Assembly (NCBI GenBank): GCA_965196985.1
Contig: CBDALO010000214.1
Coordinates: forward strand, 124,001-188,000
Reading direction: 5' to 3'
Origin: 2-12-FULL-35-23 sp965196985
GTDB lineage: Bacteria > Pseudomonadota > Gammaproteobacteria > UBA12402
Length of the DNA stretch: 64,000 nt
In this document: one piece after another, positions 18,622 through 27,389 of the stretch
How the letters are laid out: every line of letters begins with the position of its first letter
How positions within the stretch are numbered: position 1 is the stretch's first letter
The notes under the pieces: generated by a model
What the model saw: only the letters and a program-made list of their open reading frames with translations
What the model was told of the DNA's origin: nothing
Databases searched by the model: none
Position numbers and translations under genes: made by a program

Positions 18622-20199
18622 TCAGGCCGGCTTCGCCGGCAACTTTCTAAGCCTCTAAGAGTTTAGTCTTTACAAAGCCACGAGTATTATTAAGTCTCAA
18701 ACTAGTCAAACCTGCCCATGGAATAATAACGAATAAAAATAACACACCTGCTATAGAAATTGCTTCAGGTAGCTGAGCAATAACTCACCTACTATACGCG
18801 CTTCTCATTTTACTCTATGAATAATGAAACGCTTTAGTATCAAACAAATCTTGGTAACCAATCAGAACTGGTGGAACTTTCACACCAAGTACAAAGATAA
18901 AATCAGAGAAGCTATTGTCATTGGCATTGTTAAGCTGCTTAGCTGCAAACATCCTATGCGTGGCCATAAAGAGTATCATTGCAGTAATCCAAACTGTTCA
19001 CACGTCAAATACATCCGCCATACCTGCAAAGCTAAAAGCTGTTCATCGTGTGGTAAAAAAGCCACAGAAGTATGGATACAACAACAGATGGCAATCTTAC
19101 CCAACACTACATGGCAACACATCACATTCACCATGCCCTCTACTCTTTGGGACTGCTTTTGGACAAACAGAGAGCTTCTTAATTTACTCCCACCATTAGC
19201 AGCAAAGGTGTTACTCAAGCTTGCTAAAAACAAGAGGGTTAAACCCGGTGTATTTATCGCGCTTCACACCTTTGGCAGAGATCTAAAGCGCAATGTGCAT
19301 CTTCATGCGTCAATCACTCTGGGTGGTATCAACAAAGAGTTAACACAATGGAAAAGCCTCTACTTCCATCAACCTACACTAATGTCCATGTGGCGTTATG
19401 AGGTCATTAACCTTTTTAGAAACCACCACCAGGACAAAGGGCTTATTCTGCCAAATCAGTTAGCCTCTACACTGAACCACACTTTCAACTTTAATCAACT
19501 GCTTGATCAGCTTTACCAAAAACGATGGGTAGTACATTGCGCAAAGCCCTCAAAGAATCACAAACAAAACGTTAAATACTTAGGTCGATACACCAAACGT
19601 CCTCCTATTGCTGAGTCAAAAATTAAAAACTTTGATGGGAGCAGCCTCAGTTTTAATTATCTTGATCACGTCTCTAAAACCTACAAGCAATTTAAATTAA
19701 CCGCGGAAGAGTTTATTGCTCGATTTATTCAACACATTCCTGATGTTGGCTTTCGTATGGTGCGTTATTATGGGTTTCTTGCTAACCGGGTGCGAGGTGA
19801 GATGCTACCCAAAGTCAGACTCCTATTAGGTGAAACTGATCCAAACACACCCCAGGTCAATTACCGCACCTTAATGCAAAATAATTTTAACATTGACCCC
19901 TATGAATGTGTTCTATGCGGTAGCCAAATGTTTTTAGCTAACTGCTGGTATAGACAACCTAACCGTTACAAATTGCTATCAAAGCATCGTGAACTCGCCT
20001 TACTGAAAAAAATCTAATAACTTCCTAAGGGGGTAGTCCGTCCAAAACAACAAATAACAGCTAGTTTTGGCTATTGTTTGTCATAACTAACCCTGCCCCA
20101 CCACTAAATCGATTTTATAAAAAATACCTGTGCTAAAATTACTCATTTTAATTGGTGGTATTTTTACCAATTGACACATTGAAATTCCTTAATATCAAG
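18622..20199 (+). mobile_element. IS91-family element, copy 1 (1578 bp), inside traC
   Basis: It begins TCAGGCCGGCTTCGCCGGCA, a GC-rich hairpin-forming end, and finishes AATTCCTTAATATCAAG. It sits directly after CAAG and makes no target duplication, as known for IS91-family rolling-circle elements that use GAAC or CAAG targets. It carries one intact transposase gene. It shares the variant CCTAAGGGGG near 20026 with copy 3, whereas copies 2, 4, 5 and 6 have CCTAGGGGGG, so two lineages exist. Confidence 0.9.
18824..20017 (+). CDS. IS91-family HUH transposase (copy 1)
   Basis: A Y1 rolling-circle transposase of 397 residues. The N-terminal zinc-binding region has Cys/His clusters (CKHPMRGHKEYHC, CSH, HTCKAKSCSSCGKK). 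The HUH motif is NVHLHASITLGG, and YLGRYTKRPPIAESK holds the nicking tyrosine region, as in IS91 and IS1294. It nicks and strand-transfers single-stranded DNA from the element end. The proteins of copies 1 to 5 look identical; copy 6 differs by one residue. An earlier in-frame start was not found. Confidence 0.9.
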   Translation: MKRFSIKQILVTNQNWWNFHTKYKDKIREAIVIGIVKLLSCKHPMRGHKEYHCSNPNCSHVKYIRHTCKAKSCSSCGKKATEVWIQQQMAILPNTTWQHITFTMPSTLWDCFWTNRELLNLLPPLAAKVLLKLAKNKRVKPGVFIALHTFGRDLKRNVHLHASITLGGINKELTQWKSLYFHQPTLMSMWRYEVINLFRNHHQDKGLILPNQLASTLNHTFNFNQLLDQLYQKRWVVHCAKPSKNHKQNVKYLGRYTKRPPIAESKIKNFDGSSLSFNYLDHVSKTYKQFKLTAEEFIARFIQHIPDVGFRMVRYYGFLANRVRGEMLPKVRLLLGETDPNTPQVNYRTLMQNNFNIDPYECVLCGSQMFLANCWYRQPNRYKLLSKHRELALLKKI

Positions 20200-20366
20200 G
20201 CAATGCGAATGCGCCGACTGCGCCCTCGAAACGCCACCCCTGACATGGGATCTTCAAACAAGCCCTGCGGTTGGCACAACAAACGAAAGTGCTCACTCAT
20301 CACCTCATCAATAAAATGCATGGTGAGTGGGTCGTCTTTGAGCGCCGGTTTCACCGCGCCTTTTAA
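20200..20366 (-). pseudogene. traC: traC middle piece between IS91 and IS1634
   Basis: It encodes about 56 residues (KGAVKPALKDDPLTMHFIDE onward, then LFEDPMSGVAFRGRSRRIRI), the conserved segment of TIGR03744-type ATPases preceding the RR-rich strand. It joins the N-terminal piece at TTAA (20363-20366) and the C-terminal piece at CTTG without frame change. It has no start codon of its own. Confidence 0.9.
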
Positions 20367-22419
20367 CCCAAGTTTGGCCATTTCACCCTGAAAATCAAAA
20401 ATTTCATCACTATTTTTAACTCAACCCATTGATTTTACTTGCCTAGAAACGTGAATTCTCGAATGTAGTGACACATAATGGCAATAAGGGGTTGCATGGG
20501 CTGGTGAAGTGATGAGAGTATTGAGTTATGTATATTCGAACCTCTACACAAAAGAGTCCTCGGACAGGTAAGTCTTACGCAACCTACCGACTTGTTGATA
20601 CTCATCGCACTGCTGACGGCAAAGTACGTCAAAGACTGATTTTAAATCTTGGTGCGAATTTTTCAGTAAAGAAGGACAGTTGGAAATTGCTTGCTGACCG
20701 TATTGAGGAAATTTTAACGGGTCAAGGCACGTTAATTTCAATACCAGCACATCTCGAAAAACAGGCGCAAATGTATGTAAAACGCATTCGCTCTAGGTTT
20801 GCTGATGACAATGAGACAAGTATCGCTGTTAATTCAGTAAGCGCGGTAGAACCTGACTTTAAAACAGTGGATGTTAACTCCATTGAGAGCGCGGACATAC
20901 GACACGTTGGAGCTGAGGCGTTGGGCTTACATGCTGCCAGGCAATTACAACTTGAGGAATTGTTCAGGGCTTTGGGCTTTAATCAAAAACAATGTCACCT
21001 GATGCTTGCTACCATCATTGGGCGGCTAGTTGCCCCAGGAAGTGATTTAAGTACGCACTATTATTTAAGCAATCAAAGTGCGTTAGATGAATTACTGGGT
21101 ACTGATTTCTCAGAACTATCACTCAAGAAATTCTATAAGACTGCTGATGAGTTACTCAAACATAAGCAAATGATTGAAGATCAATTATTCGAACGTGAGA
21201 AAAATCTCTTTAGTTTAAATCAGGTGATCACTCTCTACGATATAACCAATACCTACTTTAAGGGTAGAGCATTACAGAATGATCACGCACAGCATGGTCG
21301 ATCAAAGGAGAAGCGGTCTGATTGTCCGCTTGTTTCTCTAGGACTCGTGCTGGATGGCTCAGGGTTCCCGCAACGCAGTGAATTTTTCAAAGGGAATGTT
21401 AGCGAGCCTAAAACATTATCCGAAATGCTAACTGAGCTTCATGCACAGCCAGAGGCAACAATTATCTTAGATGCTGGTTTTGCAACTGAAGAAAATATTT
21501 CATGGCTTACTGAAAAAGGTTTCCATTATATTGTAGTGAGCCGTAGAGCATTGCCTGTTGTCGATGAAAACATTGATAAAGTGCTAGTAAAAGAATCAGT
21601 AAATAATACGGTTACAGCGCAATTAATTAAAGATACTGAAGCAAATGAAGTCTTACTGTACTGCCATTCTCAGGCTAAGGAAGAAAAAAGCTTAAATATG
21701 ATTAGTAAGGCTGAGACTCGTTTCGAAGAGGAATTAATTAAGTTAGCTAATGGACTCACTAAAAAAACTGGAATGAAAGCAATTGAGAAAGTAACCTTGC
21801 GTTTAGGTCGAATAAAGGAGCGCCATAAACGTGTTTCAGGTCGATACACTATCACGCTTGATTCAGAGGCTGATAAGGTTACGAAAATCAGTTGGAGTAA
21901 AGTTAACTCTGAGAATCTGGGCGCATATTGTTTGCGTAGTAACAGAATGGATTTAGATGAAAAAACAATTTGGAGAATCTATACAACTCTAACTGATGTT
22001 GAATCGGCATTCAGATCATTAAAATCAGAGTTAGGCCTGCGTCCTATCTACCATCAAAAGCCAGAGCGAGTTGATGCCCATCTGTTTATTAGTATTCTTG
22101 CTTATCACTTACTACACACTATTCGCCATCAACTTAAATTGCAGAGCATTGATAGTAGCTGGCAAACTATACGGCAGATTTTTAGCACTCAGGTTCGTAT
22201 CATGACTACGATGCGGCTTGAAAATAATAAACTACTTTCTGTTAGAAGAACCTCAAAGGCAACTCCAGAGCAAGTTGTGATCTATAAATCGTTAGGCATG
22301 AATTCACAACCTGGGCACACTGAAAAAACAATTTGTTAAGTTGTAGTGACCCTAAACGTTTTTTTAAAATGTAAGTCATTGATTTGGATAGGTTTAATTT
22401 TAGAAAGGGCAAAGTTGGG
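20367..22419 (+). mobile_element. IS1634-type element, copy 1 (2053 bp), inside traC
   Basis: The ends CCCAAGTTTGGCC (left) and CCCAACTTTGCCC (right, reverse complement) are imperfect inverted repeats. TTAA flanks both sides (20363-20366 and 22420-22423), a 4-bp target duplication also seen at the other two copies. It contains one full transposase gene and about 150 bp of leader with the possible promoter. Confidence 0.9.
20528..22339 (+). CDS. IS1634-family transposase (copy 1)
   Basis: A DDE transposase of 603 residues. The acidic residues are seen in VITLYDITNTYF (D), TIILDAGFATEEN (D) and TLTDVESAFRSLKSELGLRP (E). The ATG lies at the same point in copies 1 to 3, where the homologous frames start, and the frame is complete. 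It differs from copy 2 at about a dozen positions (for example KGRALQ against EGRALQ), so the copies have diverged a little. Confidence 0.9.
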   Translation: MYIRTSTQKSPRTGKSYATYRLVDTHRTADGKVRQRLILNLGANFSVKKDSWKLLADRIEEILTGQGTLISIPAHLEKQAQMYVKRIRSRFADDNETSIAVNSVSAVEPDFKTVDVNSIESADIRHVGAEALGLHAARQLQLEELFRALGFNQKQCHLMLATIIGRLVAPGSDLSTHYYLSNQSALDELLGTDFSELSLKKFYKTADELLKHKQMIEDQLFEREKNLFSLNQVITLYDITNTYFKGRALQNDHAQHGRSKEKRSDCPLVSLGLVLDGSGFPQRSEFFKGNVSEPKTLSEMLTELHAQPEATIILDAGFATEENISWLTEKGFHYIVVSRRALPVVDENIDKVLVKESVNNTVTAQLIKDTEANEVLLYCHSQAKEEKSLNMISKAETRFEEELIKLANGLTKKTGMKAIEKVTLRLGRIKERHKRVSGRYTITLDSEADKVTKISWSKVNSENLGAYCLRSNRMDLDEKTIWRIYTTLTDVESAFRSLKSELGLRPIYHQKPERVDAHLFISILAYHLLHTIRHQLKLQSIDSSWQTIRQIFSTQVRIMTTMRLENNKLLSVRRTSKATPEQVVIYKSLGMNSQPGHTEKTIC

Positions 22420-22780
22420 TTAAGCGTTTTTCAAGGCCGGTCAGTGTCATTTCGTCTTGCACGTAAAACGACACCGTCCACGGGTTCACCGCTTCAATCG
22501 GTACGCAATAGGCAATCCATTTTTTTAAGGTTTGGTACAGGGCTTGTAACTGCTCCGGCGAATAGGTCTCACACGCCAAGTCTTTGACTTCCAAAAACGC
22601 AATCAAGGAACGCCCGTCATTCAGTAGCCCGACATTCTCCTCATCGTCCCACTCCACCAAGCCCATCTCATCGACCAGTGACGGCAAGAAGGCATAGGTC
22701 TTGGCTTGTTGGGCGTTGGTGCGCGAGTGAAACACCGCTCGCCAGTAATCCTTGAACGCACTCACTAACGTCTTTGCCAT
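22420..22780 (-). pseudogene. traC: VirB4/TraC-type ATPase, N-terminal piece
   Basis: The gene start: about 120 native residues beginning AKTLVSAFKDYWRAVFHSRT and ending TGLEKRL, after which the frame runs into the IS1634 end and stops with TQLCPF. The ATG overlaps the stop of the upstream lipoprotein gene (TGATG). Joining this piece to 20200-20366 and 16269-18621 gives one open frame of about 958 residues, the length expected for the family. Confidence 0.9.
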
Positions 22781-23196
22781 CAGTACACCTCACTCGGTAG
22801 CGCAAATTGGTTTTTGTCGTACACAAAAAAGGCGGTTTGATACCCTGGTACCGGCGTTTGCCCTTCCGCTAAGTGCGGAAACACCGTTAACGGCACAACA
22901 GGGTTCGGCAAGAGCTGAAATTGCGCCCGACTCGTTGAGGCGTGTGCCATCACACTCGCCCCGCCCCGTGCGGCAGTCGGACGCGCGTTCACTGCATAGC
23001 GTGCGCCTTGAAAGCGCGTGGTGTCCCACGAACTCACAGCGCGGTCTGCCGGTTGGCTCGCTTGATGGTCGTAAATCTGCGCCATGCTCAGCTCACCGCG
23101 TGGCAGCATAGTTTGGCCTGGCGACACACAGCCACCCAAGCACAACAAACTAGTCAAGCTCGCGAGTAGCGAGGCGATTGGAATGGCCTTGTGCAT
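22780..23196 (-). CDS. Conjugation lipoprotein (TIGR03751, TraV-like position)
   Basis: About 138 residues from the ATG at 23196; the first start at 23229 lacks a signal peptide directly after it. The signal peptide ends in LLCLGGC, a lipobox, and the mature protein begins CVSPGQTMLPRGELSMAQIY, matching the TIGR03751 lipoprotein pattern in which Leu-Pro is followed by Met and Ile/Tyr. It is expected to be an outer-membrane lipoprotein of the T4SS core. The gene overlaps both neighbours (47 bp upstream, 1 bp downstream). Confidence 0.8.
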   Translation of the reverse strand: MHKAIPIASLLASLTSLLCLGGCVSPGQTMLPRGELSMAQIYDHQASQPADRAVSSWDTTRFQGARYAVNARPTAARGGASVMAHASTSRAQFQLLPNPVVPLTVFPHLAEGQTPVPGYQTAFFVYDKNQFALPSEVY

Positions 23197-24502
23197 AATC
23201 GAGTTTCCTCCCGTGTTGGTTTTGATCAATAGGTATGGTTTGGGTAATGTTCACCACAATGTGAGTCGGGCGATGACCGATGGAAGCGGGTATTGCCACC
23301 ACGTCTAAAATGCCCTTGACGCGATCCGTGTACCAGCTCAATGCTTTATCCGCCCCAGTCGCCACGGTCTTCCCACCCATGTACTTAAACGCATTGCCTG
23401 TGACTTGACTGATCGGGCCATAGACCGAGGACGATTCAGTCGTCTCACCCTGCGCGAAGGCATTCGCCCCACCCGCGAGTCCACCCAGTGCAGCAATGCT
23501 CGCAATCACTTTGGGTGCATCGGTAAGGTATTGGCCTGGTAGGCACGGATTGCCATCCGGTGTGGAGATATACCCCAAGGCGTTTTGCGGGTTTAACGAA
23601 TCATTACCAATCGGTTGCTTGGGATAGACGGTAAAACTGCCATCGTCCCACGTGAATAACACGCTGGTAATGTAACCCCGCGCACAACGCATCGTCATGT
23701 TGCCAATGGAATACCCCGTCACCACCATGCCTTTTAAATTCGGTGGCAAGTGCAAGCCATTCGAGGCTAACAAGGCATCACGTCCCACTAAGGCTTTAAA
23801 CGGAAACGCAGGGGCTTCGAGTTTATTGTTCACCGGCACAATCCCTAAAATGCTGTTCATCAACACCACGTCCCCCAGGGTGGCATTGGCGGGAATCGTG
23901 TAATACGGAATGGTCTTTGCAGCCTGTTTCGGTGCAGCCGTGGTTGTTGGTACACCACCGGCTTTCGCCGTGGGTAACAACGGTTGATAGCCTGAGCCTG
24001 AGGCGGTGGTTTTGTCGGGTAACGCCGGTAAGGATAAATCCTGCACCGTGGTAATGACGTGCGTAGTGACGCTCGCTTGACCCTTCGCCCCTGCCCCTTG
24101 ATTTAATCGATAATTGGATCGGCTGCTCTGGGCGTTTAACGCGGCAATTTTTGCGGTTAGCGCATGAAGCGTGTGTTGTTGGTTGGCTAACACGGCTTGC
24201 AAGTGCTGTTGCTCGGCCACGAGTGCGGGTTGATGATCGCTGCGGGCTAATTTGGCTTTCAACACCTGATTGTCTTTCAACACCTGTTGGTTTTGCTCCG
24301 TCAGCTTGTGCAAGCCTTCGGTCAAGTAGCGCAACTCTTCGTTGGTACTCACCCCAACGGTGTTAGAGGGGTTGTCACTCGTCTGATCGGTGCTGGTGTG
24401 GGTGTGAGAAGACGCGCCTGAGTGCGAGAGCACCAACACACCGAGTAACACGCCCACCGCGCCTAAGCCCACCCATTTTGCTAAGGTCATTTTCTTACGC
24501 AT
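23150..24502 (-). CDS. TraB/VirB10-like protein, PFL_4705 type (TIGR03752)
   Basis: A protein of 450 residues. An inner-membrane anchor lies near the N-terminus (WVGLGAVGVLLGVLVLSHSG). A coiled coil follows (roughly residues 50-130: ELRYLTEGLHKLTEQNQQVL onward), then a Thr/Ala/Pro-rich stretch, then the VirB10-type C-terminal domain (TIPANATLGDVVLMNSILGI, RCARGYITSVLFTWDDG). It spans the periplasm and forms the outer-membrane core with the TraK- and TraV-like proteins. The frame is intact. Confidence 0.85.
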   Translation of the reverse strand: MRKKMTLAKWVGLGAVGVLLGVLVLSHSGASSHTHTSTDQTSDNPSNTVGVSTNEELRYLTEGLHKLTEQNQQVLKDNQVLKAKLARSDHQPALVAEQQHLQAVLANQQHTLHALTAKIAALNAQSSRSNYRLNQGAGAKGQASVTTHVITTVQDLSLPALPDKTTASGSGYQPLLPTAKAGGVPTTTAAPKQAAKTIPYYTIPANATLGDVVLMNSILGIVPVNNKLEAPAFPFKALVGRDALLASNGLHLPPNLKGMVVTGYSIGNMTMRCARGYITSVLFTWDDGSFTVYPKQPIGNDSLNPQNALGYISTPDGNPCLPGQYLTDAPKVIASIAALGGLAGGANAFAQGETTESSSVYGPISQVTGNAFKYMGGKTVATGADKALSWYTDRVKGILDVVAIPASIGHRPTHIVVNITQTIPIDQNQHGRKLDYAQGHSNRLATRELD

Positions 24503-25367
24503 CAGCTCGCTCCTTCACAAAGGCGCGTTGCGCCGTTAAGGCTTGACCAAACGGTTGATCGGAAATCACAAACACCAAGGTAAAATCGCGCTTGGTGCCC
24601 ACGGGTGTCACCACACGAAAAGGCACACGCGGATGGATTAAATCGCGCATTTGATCAAAGCGATAAAAACTCGCTGCTTGCCAATCACCGACTAACTGAC
24701 GGGTGTGCAACGTTAAGGTGTGGTGCGAGAGGTTTTTAAGCTCCACCGCGGTCACCGTTAACCCGCCACCGCGCCAGCTCACCAGCGGAAAGGCTTCGAC
24801 TTGTCCGCCGGCTACTAACGGCACGGCTTGATGCGTGTACATCGGGGTGCGGACAATACCTGCTGGATGACTCGCCACCCGTGCCACGCCAAACTGTTGG
24901 ACGGCAAAGCGCATTAACGACACCAAGTCCACCGTGACGTTGGGTTGTTGGGGAGTAGCGTGATAGACCGAAGGCCCAGCCGGTAACACCACATCCAACG
25001 GGGTGTTGTCTTTAGCAGTAGCGGAGCCTGAGAGCGACACCAACACCACCTCGCCGGAGTCGACCAAACGGACGCTCACTAACAGCGGAGCGAAGGGTTT
25101 TTTCGCGGTGATGTAGAGCGTGCCGTTGTTATTGAGCACCGACACCTTGTCAGTCGTTAACGCTGAATTGCTGTTCACCAGCTCGACCCGCTTGGGAAAC
25201 GACAACAAGCGTTGCTGGCCCACTGGTATGGCAAAGTGAATCGGTTGTTTAATCCATACCGCGTGCTCATCCGGTACTTCCGTGTTGGCTACTACGGTGG
25301 GCGCAGCACTGACTAACAGCGGGCACACCAGTAAGCACACGCTCAATAATGACCTTATACGTTTCAT
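24495..25367 (-). CDS. TraK/VirB9-like protein, PFL_4704 type (TIGR03749)
   Basis: A protein of 290 residues with a signal peptide (SLLSVCLLVCPLLVSAAP). The mature part resembles the beta-rich PFL_4704 family (HFAIPVGQQRLLSFPKRVEL; SVLNNNGTLYITAKKPF; ending in TLVFVISDQPFG). It is the secretin-like partner of the TraB-like protein in the core complex. The 3' end overlaps the traB-like start by 8 bp. Confidence 0.8.
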   Translation of the reverse strand: MKRIRSLLSVCLLVCPLLVSAAPTVVANTEVPDEHAVWIKQPIHFAIPVGQQRLLSFPKRVELVNSNSALTTDKVSVLNNNGTLYITAKKPFAPLLVSVRLVDSGEVVLVSLSGSATAKDNTPLDVVLPAGPSVYHATPQQPNVTVDLVSLMRFAVQQFGVARVASHPAGIVRTPMYTHQAVPLVAGGQVEAFPLVSWRGGGLTVTAVELKNLSHHTLTLHTRQLVGDWQAASFYRFDQMRDLIHPRVPFRVVTPVGTKRDFTLVFVISDQPFGQALTAQRAFVKERADA

Positions 25368-25375
25368 CGTCTCTC

Positions 25376-26011
25376 CTACACAAAGGTTTTTAATCGGGTT
25401 TTACTCACCAAACCGGCTAGCGCCAGTCCCCACGGGTTAAACGACAAGCTCTGTGCGCTACGCACCACGCGCACCTTGTAGTCGTACAACGCATCCATCA
25501 ACACCGCTTGATCTTTGTAGCGGGTGATGCGTAATTTCATGTCCACCACCCAACTGTCTTGACTCACTTGCTTGACTTGTCGGCCATCCCGAAAGCCGAT
25601 GCCATTAAAAGGAGACAGCGTTTGCACGGAATCAAGCAACTGACCGCTCGCCGTTTTTTGCTGAAAATCATTTTGTAATTGCGTGCGGTACTCAGGCGTG
25701 AGGTAATAGCGATACGTTGTAATGGCTTTGGGATAATCCACTCGCGCATCCGTTGACCACGTATTAATGGCCACGAGCATTTGATAGGCAAAGCCGTACA
25801 CAAACGCCGGTGACACGGTGTTGGTTCGGTAATACCCGCCTTGCAACACGTTCGCCGGTGTGAGGTATAAGCGTTGATGGCGCAATGCGCCTTTAATGCC
25901 TATGAGACTTGACCAAAACAGGCCAATGATCACCAGTAAGATGCCAATGAACACCCACAACAACGCGATCTTTTGTTTTTGAGCGTCGCTCGCTCGCCAC
26001 GTATCAAACAT
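25376..26011 (-). CDS. VirB8/TraE-like protein, PFL_4703 type (TIGR03746)
   Basis: The ATG at 26011 is chosen because AAGGAG lies 8-9 nt upstream and it overlaps the previous stop (TAATG); the in-frame ATG at 26029 would include this ribosome binding site. The product is about 211 residues: one membrane segment (IALLWVFIGILLVIIGLFW), then a periplasmic domain (RVDYPKAITTYRYYLTPEYR; QVSQDSWVVDMKLRITRYK). This is an inner-membrane assembly component. Confidence 0.8.
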   Translation of the reverse strand: MFDTWRASDAQKQKIALLWVFIGILLVIIGLFWSSLIGIKGALRHQRLYLTPANVLQGGYYRTNTVSPAFVYGFAYQMLVAINTWSTDARVDYPKAITTYRYYLTPEYRTQLQNDFQQKTASGQLLDSVQTLSPFNGIGFRDGRQVKQVSQDSWVVDMKLRITRYKDQAVLMDALYDYKVRVVRSAQSLSFNPWGLALAGLVSKTRLKTFV

Positions 26012-26388
26012 TACTCGTTCTCCTTCCATTCAATCGTGCGACTGACTTCCCGGTCGCCGACTCGCTGCACACGCCCTGACTCATTCAGTCTCAAACGCTG
26101 TGAAAAGCGATTAAGTAAATACAGCGGGGGCTTGTCTTTCTTAAGCTCAGCAATCTTGGCGGTGGCAAGCCGAAAGCTCACCATGCCTACCGGCGCAGCG
26201 AGAAACAGCTCAATGAACTTCACCCACCATTGCCACCAGCCGGTGAGCAACGAAAAGCTCACGCACAGCAACACCAGTCCTAACACAATCGCTAGGCCTA
26301 ACCACAGCAGCTCAATGAGATCGCACCCGCGATACATCGGATAAGCGTGCGTTAAATAACGACTGCGTGGCGTCTTCATTACGTCCAC
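26011..26388 (-). CDS. Small T4SS membrane protein, TIGR03750/DUF3487 type
   Basis: A protein of 125 residues: an N-terminal cytoplasmic part (PMYRGCDLIELLWLG), two membrane segments (LGLAIVLGLVLLCVSFSLL and FIELFLAAPVGMVSFRLA), then a basic cytoplasmic tail with KDKPPLYLLNRFSQRLRL, the equivalent of the family's KRGRPxGY region. It overlaps both neighbours. It probably corresponds to the TraL/VirB3-like inner-membrane subunit. Confidence 0.75.
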   Translation of the reverse strand: MDVMKTPRSRYLTHAYPMYRGCDLIELLWLGLAIVLGLVLLCVSFSLLTGWWQWWVKFIELFLAAPVGMVSFRLATAKIAELKKDKPPLYLLNRFSQRLRLNESGRVQRVGDREVSRTIEWKENE

Positions 26389-26810
26389 GCCGTTAAAATG
26401 TGTTGACCTAAAAAGAACAGCACTAACGCCACCACAATCATTAAGCCACCCGCCACAATCGACATTTTGAACTTGCCGAAATCATCGGTGTCTTGGTATT
26501 TCTTGTACCCGCGATACATGTCAAACACCGCCATCACCACTAAAAAAACTGCTCCGCCGTAAATCAACACCGGTCCCACCTCTTTTTTAATGATATTTTT
26601 CAGCACCGTGACAAAATCACCGCCTCCTTGGGTTGGATCATCGTCTGCCGAAGGGGTTGGAATGGCGCCATCAGCACTGGCCGGCTCACTCAACACAAGG
26701 CTCACACTGACCAGAAATAGGCGTACTAGCCAAGGCTGCGTGAGACTCCACGTCAGCACACGGTCTTTGATTGCTTTGGTGCGTTGTCTAACAGGGTGTA
26801 AAAATTTCAT
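26379..26810 (-). CDS. T4SS membrane protein, PFL_4702 type (TIGR03745), VirB2-like
   Basis: A protein of 143 residues: a basic start, a signal-like segment (LVRLFLVSVSLVLSEPASA), a short acidic stretch, then two membrane segments (VGPVLIYGGAVFLVVMAVFD and MSIVAGGLMIVVALVLFFLG). This is the layout of the pilin-like TIGR03745 family, whose members are candidates for the conjugative pilin subunit. It is followed by the TIGR03750 gene with a 10-bp overlap. Confidence 0.8.
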   Translation of the reverse strand: MKFLHPVRQRTKAIKDRVLTWSLTQPWLVRLFLVSVSLVLSEPASADGAIPTPSADDDPTQGGGDFVTVLKNIIKKEVGPVLIYGGAVFLVVMAVFDMYRGYKKYQDTDDFGKFKMSIVAGGLMIVVALVLFFLGQHILTAWT

Positions 26811-26828
26811 CGTATTTTCCTCTTGTCG

Positions 26829-27050
26829 TTAATAAACTAAAATCCATAAAGCCGTGAGTAAGAACAGCAGCATCACCAACCGAACAAACCAAGCCATCGG
26901 GTCGTCCGACTCTTGCATCTGGGTAAGGATCCCTTTCACAATGAAAGCGCCCCACGCCATGCTCAGTAAAAAGATTAACGAGCGAATCAACAGCGATAAG
27001 GTATGCGCGGAAAACCCAGCAGCTTCTTGAAACGCGTCCATACTCATCAT
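26829..27050 (-). CDS. Small membrane protein, PFL_4701/DUF3262 type (TIGR03758)
   Basis: A 73-residue protein with two membrane segments (LLIRSLIFLLSMAWGAFIV and AWFVRLVMLLFLLTALWI) separated by an acidic turn (QMQESDDP). Size, topology and position fit TIGR03758. The start overlaps the upstream stop by 4 bp. It may be a second pilin-like or channel-associated subunit. Confidence 0.75.
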   Translation of the reverse strand: MMSMDAFQEAAGFSAHTLSLLIRSLIFLLSMAWGAFIVKGILTQMQESDDPMAWFVRLVMLLFLLTALWILVY

Positions 27051-27376
27051 CGCCCCACAAAATCGCCGGTCATCGGCGCAAAGGTGTTGGGCGTTAAATC
27101 CGGCTGGTTAATCTGATCGACTAACGCCTGTCGTAACTGCAACAGATTCTGTCGAAACCCCGCGTGGGTGTGACCGTGATTATCGCGCCACGCATCAAAA
27201 TGAAATTGCACACGGGCTTTGGGGTCTTGCTCACGTTGCGCTTCGTCCATCACCGGCTGCATGGCATCGAGCTGTTGAATCAAACGCACACAGGTTTGAT
27301 GAAAGGCCGGTGTGCTCGCCAGCACACTGCTACCCAGCACCAACCCCACTACCCCGCTAATCAATTGCTTTCTCAT
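27047..27376 (-). CDS. RAQPRD-type conjugation protein (divergent)
   Basis: A protein of 109 residues with a signal peptide (KQLISGVVGLVLGSSVLAS). The C-terminal half keeps the family outline: ARVQFHFDAWRDN, LRQALVDQI, and a closing MTGDF instead of the usual SGDY. The RAQPRD string itself is not conserved. Its place between the PFL_4697- and PFL_4701-type genes is the normal one, which is the main support. Confidence 0.65.
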   Translation of the reverse strand: MRKQLISGVVGLVLGSSVLASTPAFHQTCVRLIQQLDAMQPVMDEAQREQDPKARVQFHFDAWRDNHGHTHAGFRQNLLQLRQALVDQINQPDLTPNTFAPMTGDFVGR

Positions 27377-27389
27377 TGCTGCTTCCTTC

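Noticed and set aside
18915..19233. 94- and 85-codon ORFs inside the IS91 transposase, repeated in every copy
   Set aside because: They are shadows of the transposase frame and recur only because the IS is repeated.
20148..20381. Separate 77-codon gene between two IS elements
   Set aside because: Its first and last residues derive from IS ends; the core is the missing middle of traC.
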